64,000 nucleotides of DNA from Parabacteroides sp. GTDB taxonomy: Bacteria > Bacteroidota > Bacteroidia > Bacteroidales > Tannerellaceae. Location: the NCBI GenBank assembly GCA_019417325.1, contig DXVO01000019.1, positions 62,001 to 126,000 of the forward strand, given 5' to 3'. The notes under the pieces are model-generated. The model worked only from the letters and a program-made list of their open reading frames with translations. It made no database searches and was not told the origin of the DNA. Positions 43,480-53,224 of this stretch are shown here, in pieces (within the stretch, counting starts at the first letter, position 1; each line of letters starts with the position of its first letter). The position numbers and the translations under genes are program-made.

Positions 43480-44079
43480 ATGAAAATGAAGAAAATTTAT
43501 TGTCTTATACTACTTGCCGCAATGGCATTAGTTGCCATACCGGCAAAATCCCAGATAAGATTTGGTATCAAGGGTGGTGTGAATATTTCATCGGTTCACT
43601 TTAATGCAAGTGTTGTAGACCGTGGAAATGTAACAGGCTTCAATATTGGTCCGATGGCTGAAATTATGGTTCCGATAGCCGGACTGGGTTTCGACGGTGC
43701 TATCCTGTATTCTCAGAAAGGTGTCGGATTGAAAAATTCGGATAATGAGAATGTAAAGAATGATTATATTGATGTGCCTGTAAATGTGAAATGGAAATTC
43801 GGTTTACCTATTATTAAGGGATATTTCTCTGCCGGTCCGTATGTAAGTTTCCGTGTAGGTGGTGAAAAATTCTGGAATTTGGGTTCTGCTGTCGGCGACC
43901 AGTTGAAGGCGCATACTTTCGGTGCAGGGTTGAACTTCGGTGCAGGTGTGGAAGTTGTTAAGCATGTACAGGTCGGATTTAACTATGCTTTAGGCTTGAC
44001 CGACGATTACAGTGCTTCCAAGATAAACCTGAACGGAAAGAATCGTGGTTGGTCGATCACTGCTGCTATTCTGTTTTAA
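43480..44079 (+). CDS. PorT-like outer-membrane protein
   Basis: From the ATG at 43480 (or 43486) the protein is about 199 residues with a signal peptide cut near PAKSQ. The open frame reaches back to 43399, but those residues precede the signal. The mature part starts IRFGIKGGVNISS and has the regular strands of the PorT/OMP_b-brl_2 family (DVPVNVKWKFGLP, GLNFGAGVEVVKHVQVGFNYALGL) with a C-terminal phenylalanine (ITAAILF). It is the first full gene after the cobalamin riboswitch, 273 bp beyond it. Whether B12 controls it is unclear because a hairpin stands between. Confidence 0.85.
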   Translation: MKMKKIYCLILLAAMALVAIPAKSQIRFGIKGGVNISSVHFNASVVDRGNVTGFNIGPMAEIMVPIAGLGFDGAILYSQKGVGLKNSDNENVKNDYIDVPVNVKWKFGLPIIKGYFSAGPYVSFRVGGEKFWNLGSAVGDQLKAHTFGAGLNFGAGVEVVKHVQVGFNYALGLTDDYSASKINLNGKNRGWSITAAILF

Positions 44080-44082
44080 GAG

Positions 44083-45063
44083 TTAGCAATTATTAAAATC
44101 GAGATATGAAGAAAGAGGCAGGGAGTATTCCTGGTCTCTTTCTTTTTTATCTTCTTTTCTTCCTTGTATTTCTGCAGAGGAGAACCGTTCCCTGTAGCCT
44201 AGAGGTGTAAAGCCTGTATGTTTTTTAAAAAGAGCCGTAAAATAGGTGGCATCTTCATATCCTGTTTTGTAAGAAATCTCTTTAACGCTAAGAGGAGAAT
44301 TCAGCAGTAAACTTTTGGCTTTCTGTAGTCGTAATTCTAAAATGAACTGGGCAGGGGATACATTGGTATACTCTTTAAAAAGTTTTCTGAACCAGGAATA
44401 TCCCATGTTTACTTGTTGTGCCACTTCTTTTGGTGATATTCCGGTCAGATAGTTTTCCCTCATAATAATACGTGCCTGGTCAATTCGTTTCAGGATAATA
44501 TCGTTTGTGAAAGACTGGTTGGAGTTATAATAAAGTGCCATTCCTAAAATGAGATTTCCGATTCCGGCTATCGCCTGCTGAGAAGTGGCTTGCTCTGAGA
44601 TAGCTAGTTCCATTGCCTGGTTATATAATTGGATGATGTCTTCCCGCAGTCCGATTTTGTAGATGAACTGCTTTGTATTGAAGAATCCGTTGTTAAACCT
44701 TGCATCTATATTGGGACCATGCATGCCGATCCAATATTCCTGCCATCCTGTTTGCTTATCCGGTAAATAACTGTGCCAGGTATACGGTGGTATTATTAAC
44801 ATGTCACCTGCTGCAATCGGGACACTTTCGTTCTGGGAAATGAAACAAGTGCCTTGGCCCCTTGATATATAGATAAGCTGATAGTTATCGAGTATCCGCC
44901 CGTTTTGGGGAGTGAAGTAATAATCTTCGGGATGTCCTACTTTAGGAGGATAAGTGGTGTAATCCTTGGGTATTTCAGCCTGTCCTACATTGTCAACAAC
45001 CAATCCCCAAAGTAAATCTTTTTCGCTACTGACAAGATATTTGAATAGATTCTTATTTTTCAT
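44083..45063 (-). CDS. AraC-family transcriptional regulator
   Basis: A 326-residue regulator. The N-terminal cupin-like sensor domain (about 35-110) has LIYISRGQGTCFIS, IPPYTWHSYLPD and QEYWIGMHG. The C-terminal part carries two helix-turn-helix motifs: GISPKEVAQQVNMGYSWFRKLFK and LSVKEISYKTGYEDATYFTALFKK, the second leading to the AraC signature. It is divergent from the GH106-like gene with 172 bp between, so it probably controls that gene, with a sugar as effector. Confidence 0.93.
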   Translation of the reverse strand: MKNKNLFKYLVSSEKDLLWGLVVDNVGQAEIPKDYTTYPPKVGHPEDYYFTPQNGRILDNYQLIYISRGQGTCFISQNESVPIAAGDMLIIPPYTWHSYLPDKQTGWQEYWIGMHGPNIDARFNNGFFNTKQFIYKIGLREDIIQLYNQAMELAISEQATSQQAIAGIGNLILGMALYYNSNQSFTNDIILKRIDQARIIMRENYLTGISPKEVAQQVNMGYSWFRKLFKEYTNVSPAQFILELRLQKAKSLLLNSPLSVKEISYKTGYEDATYFTALFKKHTGFTPLGYRERFSSAEIQGRKEDKKERDQEYSLPLSSYLDFNNC

Positions 45064-45235
45064 ACGATGGTACCGGACATTTGTAGAGACATATGCAAAT
45101 ATAAATAAATCGGCGGATAAAATGATACTATCAGAATATCATGAATAAAAAACAAACTTTTATGCTTTATTGAAAAGTAAAATGTGGAATTTTGTTATTT
45201 GGATTATAAAACTACTTATATAATATTATCTCATT

Positions 45236-48091
45236 ATGGGTTTATTCAAAAAAATGGCTGTTTCTGTCCTTTTCACAGCATTACTTTCCCCTGTGTATTC
45301 TCAGAAACTTCCTGTAAAGTCTGATTTTAAGTATACAAAGGGAGATTTGTATAAAATTTTTTCCGAACCTGAAAGCAAATACCGTCCATATGTCAGATGG
45401 TGGTGGAATGGTACCAGGGTAGATGAAAAAGAAATACTGCGTGAACTGGATTTGATGAAACAAATAGGCATAGGTGGGGTCGAGATTAATTCGATCCGTT
45501 ATCCGGGAGATGTGGATACTCTGGGATATGCCGAACGCCCTTACCTGAGTGATGAGTGGGCGAACAGTATACGTTTCGCAGCAAATGCCTGTAAGGAACG
45601 GGGACTTGTCTGCGATATGATTGGAGGTTCCGGCTGGCCGTTCGGAGGTGAATTTCTTCCGCCTGACAAACAGTTGCAGATGCTGACGGTTGAAACCATA
45701 GATATAGACGGAGGAAGCAACGGGAAAGTATTTACTATTGCCCGGGATGAAATTCTGAAGAAATCGAATCCTCCTATTATGTCGTCGAATCCGAATCCCC
45801 GGAAAGAACTTGTATATCTCAGGCTAATGCCTAAACATGTGGATAAGTTTACCGAAGGTGTTTATTTCGATAAACTGGTTTCAAACGAGCAAATATCATT
45901 AGATGTTCCCGCCGGCGAATATGTGTTGTATTGCTTCATTAAGTTTGCCGGATACATGGATGTTATCGAAGGTGCTCCGGGTGCAAGAGGACCGGTACTC
46001 AATCACTTTGATAAGGATGCCGTGAAATTCTACTTGGACAGGCTTTCGGAAAAAATACATTTTAACTCACCGGAGATGAAAGGTAAAATCCGGGCTGCAT
46101 TTGTCGATAGCTTTGAACTTGAAGGCGCTAATTGGAGTGATGCCTTGTTGGAAGAGTTCGAGAGCCGGTACGGTTATTCATTAATACCTTATTTACCTTA
46201 TGTAATACGTAAAATCGGTCATATGGGTGATCCTCTGGCGGAAGAGTATGGCTGTAAGTTCTCCGAACAGGTGACGGAAAATGTGATTAACCGGGTGAGA
46301 AATGATTTCGAGCGGTTCCAGATTGAGCTTTTTAAGAAGAATTTTATAGATACACTGAATGAATGGTGCCATTCCAATGGTTTGCAATCCAGAGTACAGG
46401 CCTACGGTAGGGCATTGCATCCATTGGAATCGGCTATGTTTATTGACATCCCGGAATGTGAAACATGGATGCGCGATAATATGGGAAAAGAACTGAATGA
46501 CAGGAATTCTTACTCCGGACGTGCTCATAGTATGGTTAATAAGTTTGTTGCATCCGGTTCTTTATTGGCAGGCAATGGGGTGGTAAGCTGTGAAGAAATG
46601 ACGAATGTTGTATATATTTTCCAGACTACCCTGGAAGAGATAAAGGTAGCCGGTGATATGAGTAATATTTCAGGTGTGAACCAATCTATATTGCACGGTT
46701 TCAACTACAGTCCTAAAAAGGCGCCATTCCCCGGATGGATTAAATACGGTACATATTTCAGTGAAAATAATACGTGGTGGCCTTATCTGAGGAACTGGCT
46801 CGACTATAAAGCCCGTCTCTCTGCCCTTATGCAAAATAGCGTACAGCAGGCTGATATTGCAATCCTGCCTCCGTTGGAAGATATGTGGTCTGCACTGGGG
46901 CAACAGCGTGATCCGTTTCCTCAAAAATGGCATCCTGCATACGCACATGATTTATGGGAAAACTTGCATGAGAATGGAAATGGTTGCGATTATGTAAGTG
47001 AACATGTTATCCAGCAAAGTACTGTAAAGAACGGACAGCTTACTTTCGGTCCGCGGGCGTATAAAACCTTATTACTGATGGAAGTGGAGAGTCTCGATCC
47101 GGAAACAGCCGGGAAACTGGAGGATTTTGTAAAGAAGGGGGGGAAGATTGTTTGTATAGGGACACGTCCTTATAAAAGTGTAGGGTTTAGCAATGCCGCT
47201 CGGAAAGATGCTGAAGTACAGGCTGTAATAAACCGGATTACTCAAAAATATCCGGACCGCTTTGTTTCGGTCAATGCTCCTTCCGACACGGAACCTCTTA
47301 CCCAGTGGTATCAAAAAGTACAGAAAGAATTGGAGCTGACACCTTATGTGCAGATAGATAAACCGGATAAGTTCCTGACGCAGAACTATTATAAATCAGG
47401 GAACCGGGATATATTCTTCTTTACCAACCTGCATATAGAGAAAGGGCATGATGTCCATGTTGTCTTTCCGGATGCCGTTAAAGGCAAAAAGGCGTGGCTA
47501 TGGGATGCAGAAACCGGAAAAAGGTATATCTTACCGCAACAAGGGCAAGAACAAGATTTGCATTTCGGACCTGCCGAATCCAAATTAATAGTGTTTGACA
47601 AAGAACGTGATGGAGAGGTTTATAGGCCATTGGCCGAGGAGAGTGGGGACCCGATAGTTGTTGCTGGTCTATGGGATGTGAAAGCTGTTCATGTAGATAA
47701 AAGCGTGAAAGAGTTTCAAGTAGATAGTTTGGCAGACTTTAATACACTTCCTTTCCCGTGGTTCCGTCATTTTGCAGGAGAAATTTATTATTCCATAGAT
47801 GTAGATGTGGAGAATCCGGGGGAGATACATGTGTTGGATGCAGGACTCACGCATTTGGGTGTTACGGAACTTATTCTCAATGGAGAAAAAATAGGTGCAA
47901 AATGGTATGGTAATCGTAAATTTGATGTATCCGGTAAATTGGTATCCGGTAAGAACCGGATAACGATAAAGGTAACCACTTTATTAGGTAATTATACGAA
48001 ATCGCTTACGAATAATCCGCCGGCTCAACGCTTCGCTTCAATGAGAGGCTACCGTTCAATAGGGTTGGAAGGACCTGTGAAACTGTATTGA
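45236..48091 (+). CDS. GH106-like glycoside hydrolase (alpha-L-rhamnosidase type)
   Basis: A 951-residue secreted protein with a signal peptide cut near VYSQ. The GH106 family opening is clear: YRPYVRWWWNGTRVDEKEI, ELDLMKQIGIGGVEI and MIGGSGWPFGGEF. The barrel continues with VDSFELEGANWSD and ISCEEMTN-type residues (VVSCEEMTN), and the last 200 residues form a beta-sandwich that could bind carbohydrate. GH106 members remove rhamnose from pectins such as rhamnogalacturonan; this protein may be a divergent subgroup. It is divergent from the AraC regulator and ends at a strong terminator. Confidence 0.87.
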   Translation: MGLFKKMAVSVLFTALLSPVYSQKLPVKSDFKYTKGDLYKIFSEPESKYRPYVRWWWNGTRVDEKEILRELDLMKQIGIGGVEINSIRYPGDVDTLGYAERPYLSDEWANSIRFAANACKERGLVCDMIGGSGWPFGGEFLPPDKQLQMLTVETIDIDGGSNGKVFTIARDEILKKSNPPIMSSNPNPRKELVYLRLMPKHVDKFTEGVYFDKLVSNEQISLDVPAGEYVLYCFIKFAGYMDVIEGAPGARGPVLNHFDKDAVKFYLDRLSEKIHFNSPEMKGKIRAAFVDSFELEGANWSDALLEEFESRYGYSLIPYLPYVIRKIGHMGDPLAEEYGCKFSEQVTENVINRVRNDFERFQIELFKKNFIDTLNEWCHSNGLQSRVQAYGRALHPLESAMFIDIPECETWMRDNMGKELNDRNSYSGRAHSMVNKFVASGSLLAGNGVVSCEEMTNVVYIFQTTLEEIKVAGDMSNISGVNQSILHGFNYSPKKAPFPGWIKYGTYFSENNTWWPYLRNWLDYKARLSALMQNSVQQADIAILPPLEDMWSALGQQRDPFPQKWHPAYAHDLWENLHENGNGCDYVSEHVIQQSTVKNGQLTFGPRAYKTLLLMEVESLDPETAGKLEDFVKKGGKIVCIGTRPYKSVGFSNAARKDAEVQAVINRITQKYPDRFVSVNAPSDTEPLTQWYQKVQKELELTPYVQIDKPDKFLTQNYYKSGNRDIFFFTNLHIEKGHDVHVVFPDAVKGKKAWLWDAETGKRYILPQQGQEQDLHFGPAESKLIVFDKERDGEVYRPLAEESGDPIVVAGLWDVKAVHVDKSVKEFQVDSLADFNTLPFPWFRHFAGEIYYSIDVDVENPGEIHVLDAGLTHLGVTELILNGEKIGAKWYGNRKFDVSGKLVSGKNRITIKVTTLLGNYTKSLTNNPPAQRFASMRGYRSIGLEGPVKLY

Positions 48092-48097
48092 GCATAA

Positions 48098-48165
48098 AAT
48101 AGCCCGTTCTCTGCCCGTATTAAGCATATTGATAACTCGGACAGAGGATGGGCTATTATTTTTTC
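48098..48165. terminator. Bidirectional terminator between GH106-like and NUDIX genes
   Basis: AATAGCCCGTTCTCTG pairs with CAGAGGATGGGCTATT over 16 bp (two G-U pairs), followed by ATTTTTTC on the plus strand and TTTTATGCT on the minus strand. Confidence 0.8.
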
Positions 48166-48176
48166 TAATGCGGATT

Positions 48177-48701
48177 TTAAGCCCCATGGACTTTATAAAG
48201 TGAAATAGCTCTCTTGATGGACTGCAGGCCAAAATCGGCTGGCTCCAATTGCTCGGAAGGAAGAACGATAATTTCTGCTGCATCATCTTCGGCCTGGGCA
48301 TTATCAAATGTTTCAGCCAGGCACTCGAAAAACATATCAACAGTATGTACTTCAAATCCACAGTAAGGGTAAATATTGGGGAGTGAAAAAAGATATCGGC
48401 AATTTGTAATATTGAGTCCGGTTTCTTCTTTTACTTCACGTACTACTGCATCTTCCGCCGATTCGTGCATATCGATAAAACCTCCGGGCAAATCGAGGGT
48501 TCCTTTTGCCGGTTCTTTGGCGCGGCGTACCAGAAGCAGTTCGCCTTTGGGGTTTCTGATAAAACAGGCTACGGAAGAAGATGGATTGAAATAATATACA
48601 AATCCGCAAGTGGTACATTGTTTGGCTTTTTCGTTGCGTTCCACAAATGTTTTTGCACCACATTTCGGACAATAGATAAACTGATATAAAGGATGAAGCA
48701 T
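48177..48701 (-). CDS. NUDIX hydrolase with N-terminal zinc ribbon
   Basis: About 174 residues from the ATG at 48701, just before the zinc ribbon; the frame extends to 48749 without family support. The ribbon has YCPKCGAK and QCTTCGF. The NUDIX box is GGFIDMHESAEDAVVREVKEETGL, complete with REVKEE. The order of ribbon then NUDIX resembles NADH pyrophosphatases (NudC), though it is shorter. The likely job is cleaning up nucleotide diphosphate derivatives. Substrate not certain. Confidence 0.9.
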   Translation of the reverse strand: MLHPLYQFIYCPKCGAKTFVERNEKAKQCTTCGFVYYFNPSSSVACFIRNPKGELLLVRRAKEPAKGTLDLPGGFIDMHESAEDAVVREVKEETGLNITNCRYLFSLPNIYPYCGFEVHTVDMFFECLAETFDNAQAEDDAAEIIVLPSEQLEPADFGLQSIKRAISLYKVHGA

Positions 48702-48784
48702 AAAGTTGAAAATAAAACAGACACGAATTATAGGATATGAATCCTGCATAATCCGTGCCTGAAATGAAATTTAAATGTAATCTT

Positions 48785-49747
48785 TTATTTTACTTCCCAA
48801 CCCAGTGCGCTTGCTCCTAATACGGCTGCATCGCTTTCTTTTAATTGAGAGAAAAGTAATTTTGTTTTGCCTTCGAATACTTTCAGCATATTCTTATCCA
48901 TTGCCTCTTTGATTGGTTTCATAATCAAATCGCCGGCTTTGGTAAGACCTCCGAAGAGAATGATAGCTTCAGGACTTGAGAATGCAACGAAATCAGCGAA
49001 TGCTTCACCCAGCATAGTACCGGTAGCTTCAAAGATTTCAAGAGCTATTTTATCGTTCTTCATTGCTGCATCATATACGTCTTTGGAAGTGATTTCATCC
49101 GGATCAAGTTCACGAAGGATACTGTCTTCCTTACGGATTTCCAGATATTCACGGGCTGTACGTGCTACACCTGTAGCTGAAGTATATGCTTCCAAACAAC
49201 CATGACGGCCGCAACCGCACAAGCGTCCGTTGTTACGACGAACAATAACGTGACCTAATTCACCGGCAAATCCGTCATGACCATACACCAGGTTTCCTCC
49301 GATTACGATACCGCTACCAACACCTGTACCCAGGGTAATAACGATAAAATCTTTCATTCCACGTGCAGCACCATAAGTCATTTCACCGATAGCAGCAGCA
49401 TTCGCATCATTTGTCAAAGCAACGGGTATTCCGTCTAATGCTTCGCTAATCATTTGAGCCAAAGGAATTTTACCTTCCCAAGGAAGATTCGGCGCGAACT
49501 CGATACATCCGTTAAAGAAATTACCATTAGGAGCTCCGACACCAATACCTTTTATCTTATCAGGGCCGCCGGCCTGTTCTATAACCTGCTTCAACCCTTT
49601 AGATAATTCTGCTACATACTCGTTTATATCAGTATATTTACCGGTTTTGATAGAACCGCTATACAAAATTGAACCTCTTGCGTCTACTACGCCGAAAACC
49701 GAATTGGTACCGCCTATATCGATACCTACTACATAAGGCTTCTCCAT
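48785..49747 (-). CDS. ROK-family sugar kinase (glucokinase-like)
   Basis: A 320-residue cytoplasmic kinase. The phosphate-1 motif is GIDIGGTNSVFGVV at residues 8-21. The active-site NDANAAAIGEM (Asp base) and TLGTGVGSGIV follow. The ROK zinc motif is CGCGRHGCLEAYTS near residue 175, and LFGGLTKAGDLI is near the end. No DNA-binding domain is present, so it is a kinase, not a repressor. Glucose is the likely substrate; N-acetylmannosamine or another hexose is possible. Confidence 0.92.
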   Translation of the reverse strand: MEKPYVVGIDIGGTNSVFGVVDARGSILYSGSIKTGKYTDINEYVAELSKGLKQVIEQAGGPDKIKGIGVGAPNGNFFNGCIEFAPNLPWEGKIPLAQMISEALDGIPVALTNDANAAAIGEMTYGAARGMKDFIVITLGTGVGSGIVIGGNLVYGHDGFAGELGHVIVRRNNGRLCGCGRHGCLEAYTSATGVARTAREYLEIRKEDSILRELDPDEITSKDVYDAAMKNDKIALEIFEATGTMLGEAFADFVAFSSPEAIILFGGLTKAGDLIMKPIKEAMDKNMLKVFEGKTKLLFSQLKESDAAVLGASALGWEVK

Positions 49748-49870
49748 GATTTTATCTTTAGATTAATAATGATTCTTTTTTCTGGAAAGCAAATATAAGA
49801 GGAATATGGTTAGTTGCAATGATTTTCATTAAAAAAAACGAAAATAAAAGACATCTGTTACCTATTCCCA

Positions 49871-50248
49871 TCATTTGACTGGCAATATCTCAATCCAGTA
49901 ATCATCTGGGTCATTGATGAAATATAAGCCCATTTCCTTGTTTTCAAAACAGATAAAACCTTGTTCACGATGGTACTCACGGATATCATCGTAATTGCCG
50001 GCTACCCGGAAACATAAATGACTTTCATTGTCTCCCAGTGCATAGGCTTCGGTACGGTCTCTGAGCCAGGTCAGTTCCAATAAGAAACCGGTGGCATTGT
50101 CGGTCAGGTACACCAGAATGAATGAGCCGTCAGCAGCTTCTTTCCGGTGATGTTCTTTCAATCCCAGCGCTTTATCGTAGAATGCTATACTCCTGTCAAG
50201 GTCGAGTACGTTGATATTGAAATGATCAAATCTGCTTTTTATTTCCAT
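49871..50248 (-). CDS. VOC-superfamily (glyoxalase-like) protein
   Basis: A 125-residue single-module protein. It has the repeated beta-alpha-beta-beta-beta pattern: FDHFNINVLDLDRSIAFYDKALGL, then ELTWLRD, SHLCFRVAGNYDDIREYHREQGF, and a final FINDPDDYWIEILP. His, Glu and His/Glu residues at the expected strand positions could bind a metal. Lactoylglutathione lyase is the best-known relative, but substrates vary widely. It follows the metallo-beta-lactamase-fold gene by 26 bp on the same strand. Confidence 0.88.
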   Translation of the reverse strand: MEIKSRFDHFNINVLDLDRSIAFYDKALGLKEHHRKEAADGSFILVYLTDNATGFLLELTWLRDRTEAYALGDNESHLCFRVAGNYDDIREYHREQGFICFENKEMGLYFINDPDDYWIEILPVK

Positions 50249-50274
50249 AAGTCTTGTGTTTAATTATGATTGGT

Positions 50275-50997
50275 TTAAAAATCAGTTCCTTCTCCCGGTA
50301 TGGATAGTAAAACATAACGGGTTCCTTTTGATTCGGCATAAGGACCGAACACAACTACATCGCTGGGGCGTTCCCAGAAATGCATAGGTACAAATATACT
50401 TGTTTTTATCCGGTCTATAAATTGTAGGGCACCTCGCATAAAGTCTGTTCCGATACGCGGGTCGACCGGGAACATTGCCAAATCCAGTTCGGTGGTCCGT
50501 TTGGTCAGGTCGCCCAGTTCTTTCAGATAGGCTTTTTCCGCATCCATCACTTCCTTTTGGGTCGATTCGTCTTTCCAGTGCCAGTTGTTCAGGTCGCCGG
50601 CGTGGAAGATAAGCTTGTTTTCGGCGTTAATCAGAAAGGATATTCCGACATCGGTGGAACCGAAAGCTTCGATCTGCAGGTTATGGTCTTCATATACATC
50701 CCCTTTTTTTAGGTAAATGGCATCCTCTTTTGTCGCCCGGTGTCGTTTCAGAATATCTTTGGAGAAGATATAGACAATATCTTTCTTGTATTTTTTCCAT
50801 TGGAGGACTTCTGCGTTGAAATGGTCCGGATGAAAATGGGAGGATAGCACATATAAAGTACCTGCCCGGTTTAAAAGTTCTTCGTGTACGAAACCTTTGT
50901 CCGGAGATTTGCCTGTATCCTTGAAATAATCGATAAGAATGGCATAACCGTCTGCTTCGATAGCAAAGCCACTATGATAAATATATGTAAGTCTCAT
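50275..50997 (-). CDS. Metallo-beta-lactamase-fold hydrolase
   Basis: A 240-residue cytoplasmic protein. The metal-binding HxHxDH motif is SSHFHPDHFNAE near residue 53, with further ligands in FHAGDLNNWHW and in VPMHFWERP. The start LTYIYHSGFAIEADGYAILIDY is typical of the UlaG-like (Zn-dependent hydrolase) branch. It lies directly upstream of the VOC gene and may work with it on a small toxic or signalling compound. The substrate is unknown. Confidence 0.88.
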   Translation of the reverse strand: MRLTYIYHSGFAIEADGYAILIDYFKDTGKSPDKGFVHEELLNRAGTLYVLSSHFHPDHFNAEVLQWKKYKKDIVYIFSKDILKRHRATKEDAIYLKKGDVYEDHNLQIEAFGSTDVGISFLINAENKLIFHAGDLNNWHWKDESTQKEVMDAEKAYLKELGDLTKRTTELDLAMFPVDPRIGTDFMRGALQFIDRIKTSIFVPMHFWERPSDVVVFGPYAESKGTRYVLLSIPGEGTDF

Positions 50998-51098
50998 ATC
51001 TGTATCTTTTTATGAACAAAACACTGATTGCGCCTCTCTTGTTGTGCAAAGATATGATTCTTTGGCTGTGTGGTTGTATTAACAAATACTATAAAAAT

Positions 51099-51857
51099 CT
51101 ATTCTTCTGCTAAAATCCATTTTTTGAAAATTGGAGTTTTTGTTTTGCTGATGATAATTCGTTCCGGTACAGGGATAATCAGGTTGACAGACAATCGGTT
51201 GCCAAACCACAGGTCGATGTCGCGAATCGCTTTCCTGGAAATGATAAACTGCCGGTTGGCACGGAAAAAACAATTCGTATCAAGTTGTTCGCTGAGTGTA
51301 TCCAGGGTACGGTCTACCGGATGCCGTTTCCCGTCGGATGTATAGGCGGTAATCTTTTCGTTTGCCGTATAAAAGAATAATATGTCTTCAACTGGCAACG
51401 GATAAAATTTATCGGCAAGCATTACCAACAGGCTTTTTATCGTATGACGACGTTGGATGGTACTGTTTGTTTGACGGATATGTTCCAACCTTTCTTCCGG
51501 CCCGAATCTGCGAAGTTTGCCCAAGGCCCGTTCGAGTGAGGCGAGTGTTACCGGCTTAAGCAGATAATCGATACTGCTGACCTGAAAAGCCTGCAGTGCG
51601 TATTCATCGTAGGCTGTAGTGAAAATGACGGGAGCTTCTATGTCTACCTGTTCAAAAATTTTGAAAGCGGAACCGTCTGCCAGATGAATATCCATAAAGA
51701 TAATATCCGGATGAGGATTGGAACTGAAGTAGCGGATACTTTCTTCAATACTTTCCAGTTCGGCAATGACATTAACAGGCATTACGCTGTTTTGTGTCAA
51801 AATTGCTTTCAGGCTGCCTACTGCTGCCGTTTCGTCTTCTATAATGATTGCATTCAT
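51099..51857 (-). CDS. LytTR-family response regulator
   Basis: A 252-residue regulator. The receiver domain (1-120) has IIEDETAA, the phosphoacceptor in IIFMDIHLADGSA (Asp about 56), TTAYDEYALQAF and LLKPVT. The C-terminal LytTR DNA-binding domain (about 140-250) has ILFFYTANEKITAYTSDG and FFRANRQFIISRKAI. Its start codon overlaps the kinase stop by four bases, so the two are a coupled pair. Confidence 0.95.
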   Translation of the reverse strand: MNAIIIEDETAAVGSLKAILTQNSVMPVNVIAELESIEESIRYFSSNPHPDIIFMDIHLADGSAFKIFEQVDIEAPVIFTTAYDEYALQAFQVSSIDYLLKPVTLASLERALGKLRRFGPEERLEHIRQTNSTIQRRHTIKSLLVMLADKFYPLPVEDILFFYTANEKITAYTSDGKRHPVDRTLDTLSEQLDTNCFFRANRQFIISRKAIRDIDLWFGNRLSVNLIIPVPERIIISKTKTPIFKKWILAEE

Positions 51858-53038
51858 GAGCGTACAGGTGTATTAAGAAGTGGAAGTGATACTTTGAAAT
51901 ATTCCTTACGGTTTGAAATCTGAATATCTTTTCCGGTCAGCATCCGGTAACGGCCCCATAAGTTCTTAAGTCCGATACCGCTACTGTGGCTATCTTCTAT
52001 TTTGGGTTGTATATGGTTGGACACAACCAGTTGTTTTTCTGTGGTTGTGTAAATATCTATTTGCAGTGGATATTGTTTACTTATCACATTATGTTTTACT
52101 GCATTTTCGATTAGTGGTAAGATACTTAAAATAGGAAGATACCAAAGAAGTAATGGGGGATCGGCCTGGATGGAGAAGAATAGTTTCCCTTCATAACGTA
52201 CGCTTAATAAATAGGTATAGGCTTTTACGAACTGGAGTTCTTCTGCCAGTGTAACTAATTCTTTTTTGTTACTTTGGAGGATATAACGGAATACGTTGGA
52301 TAATTCATCCAGATAAGTCAGTGTCTGTTCTTTTTCGCCACTACGGATTAATGAATTGAGCCCGTTCAGCGAATTAAAGAAAAAGTGTGGGTTGATTTGT
52401 CCCATTAGCGCATTGTAAGAGGCTTGCAGTTGTTCTGTTTTAAGTTTTTCATAATCGAGCATCATCTGTTGTTTACCATGCAAAAGCCGGATAAGAGGGA
52501 CAATTAGCATGATGGTAAGCAGTACGATTAAATGTTCCATAAGCATCGGGTACGGAAAAGGCGGAACCGGCATGATTTTAAAATGTTTTTCATCATCTTT
52601 GTTCCGTTCCCATCTGTGCATTTGCGGGACAGGTCTTTCTCGCCGTGAAAGTTCAATTTTCTCCGATATCAGGTAAGATTCGAATCTGTCTTTCACTAAT
52701 AGATTGTATACGGACGGAAATTTTATGAATACGGCAAATGCAACCAGAATGCTGACAACCATAGAAAAGAGAATACTTTTATATTCTTTTTTTCCGAACC
52801 ACCGGTCTCCCCATTTATACGTTTGATTATTGATTAGATAAAGCAGGAACGCAAAAAGAAAGAACCATATGATGGAAAAAATAATCAGTTGGCTTTCAAA
52901 GGGATGCTGAGGCCTATCTGTTATATGCTGTGTACTATCCTTATAACTTGCGATAAGTAATGAAGAGTTAACAAAAAGACTCAATAACACAGATATTGTG
53001 AAACCTATTAACAGTTCATTTTTCTTTGTATACGGCAT
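51854..53038 (-). CDS. LytS/YehU-type sensor histidine kinase
   Basis: A 394-residue inner-membrane kinase with four membrane segments, two near the N-terminus and others around residues 85-110 and 165-185. The His_kinase domain (PF06580 type) has QINPHFFFNSLNGLNSLI with the phosphorylated His, and the ATPase part has LIENAVKHNV and GIGLKNLWGRYRML. The family usually senses peptides, osmolytes or envelope state. It is divergent from the GH92 gene with 186 bp between, which makes GH92 a possible target. Confidence 0.93.
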   Translation of the reverse strand: MPYTKKNELLIGFTISVLLSLFVNSSLLIASYKDSTQHITDRPQHPFESQLIIFSIIWFFLFAFLLYLINNQTYKWGDRWFGKKEYKSILFSMVVSILVAFAVFIKFPSVYNLLVKDRFESYLISEKIELSRRERPVPQMHRWERNKDDEKHFKIMPVPPFPYPMLMEHLIVLLTIMLIVPLIRLLHGKQQMMLDYEKLKTEQLQASYNALMGQINPHFFFNSLNGLNSLIRSGEKEQTLTYLDELSNVFRYILQSNKKELVTLAEELQFVKAYTYLLSVRYEGKLFFSIQADPPLLLWYLPILSILPLIENAVKHNVISKQYPLQIDIYTTTEKQLVVSNHIQPKIEDSHSSGIGLKNLWGRYRMLTGKDIQISNRKEYFKVSLPLLNTPVRS

Positions 53039-53224
53039 TTCGAATCTGATTCTTTTATGTACAAAGGTAATAAACAGGGGATTGTATTTGAAAAATCTGT
53101 CGACGAAAAGGTAAAAAATGTCGCCGAAAAGACTTTATATGACGGTGGATGCTTATTTTTGTATAGTGGAAAGAATTTCTTGGAGGAAATGTAGAAAGCT
53201 ATTATGATTAAATAAGTTATAAGT

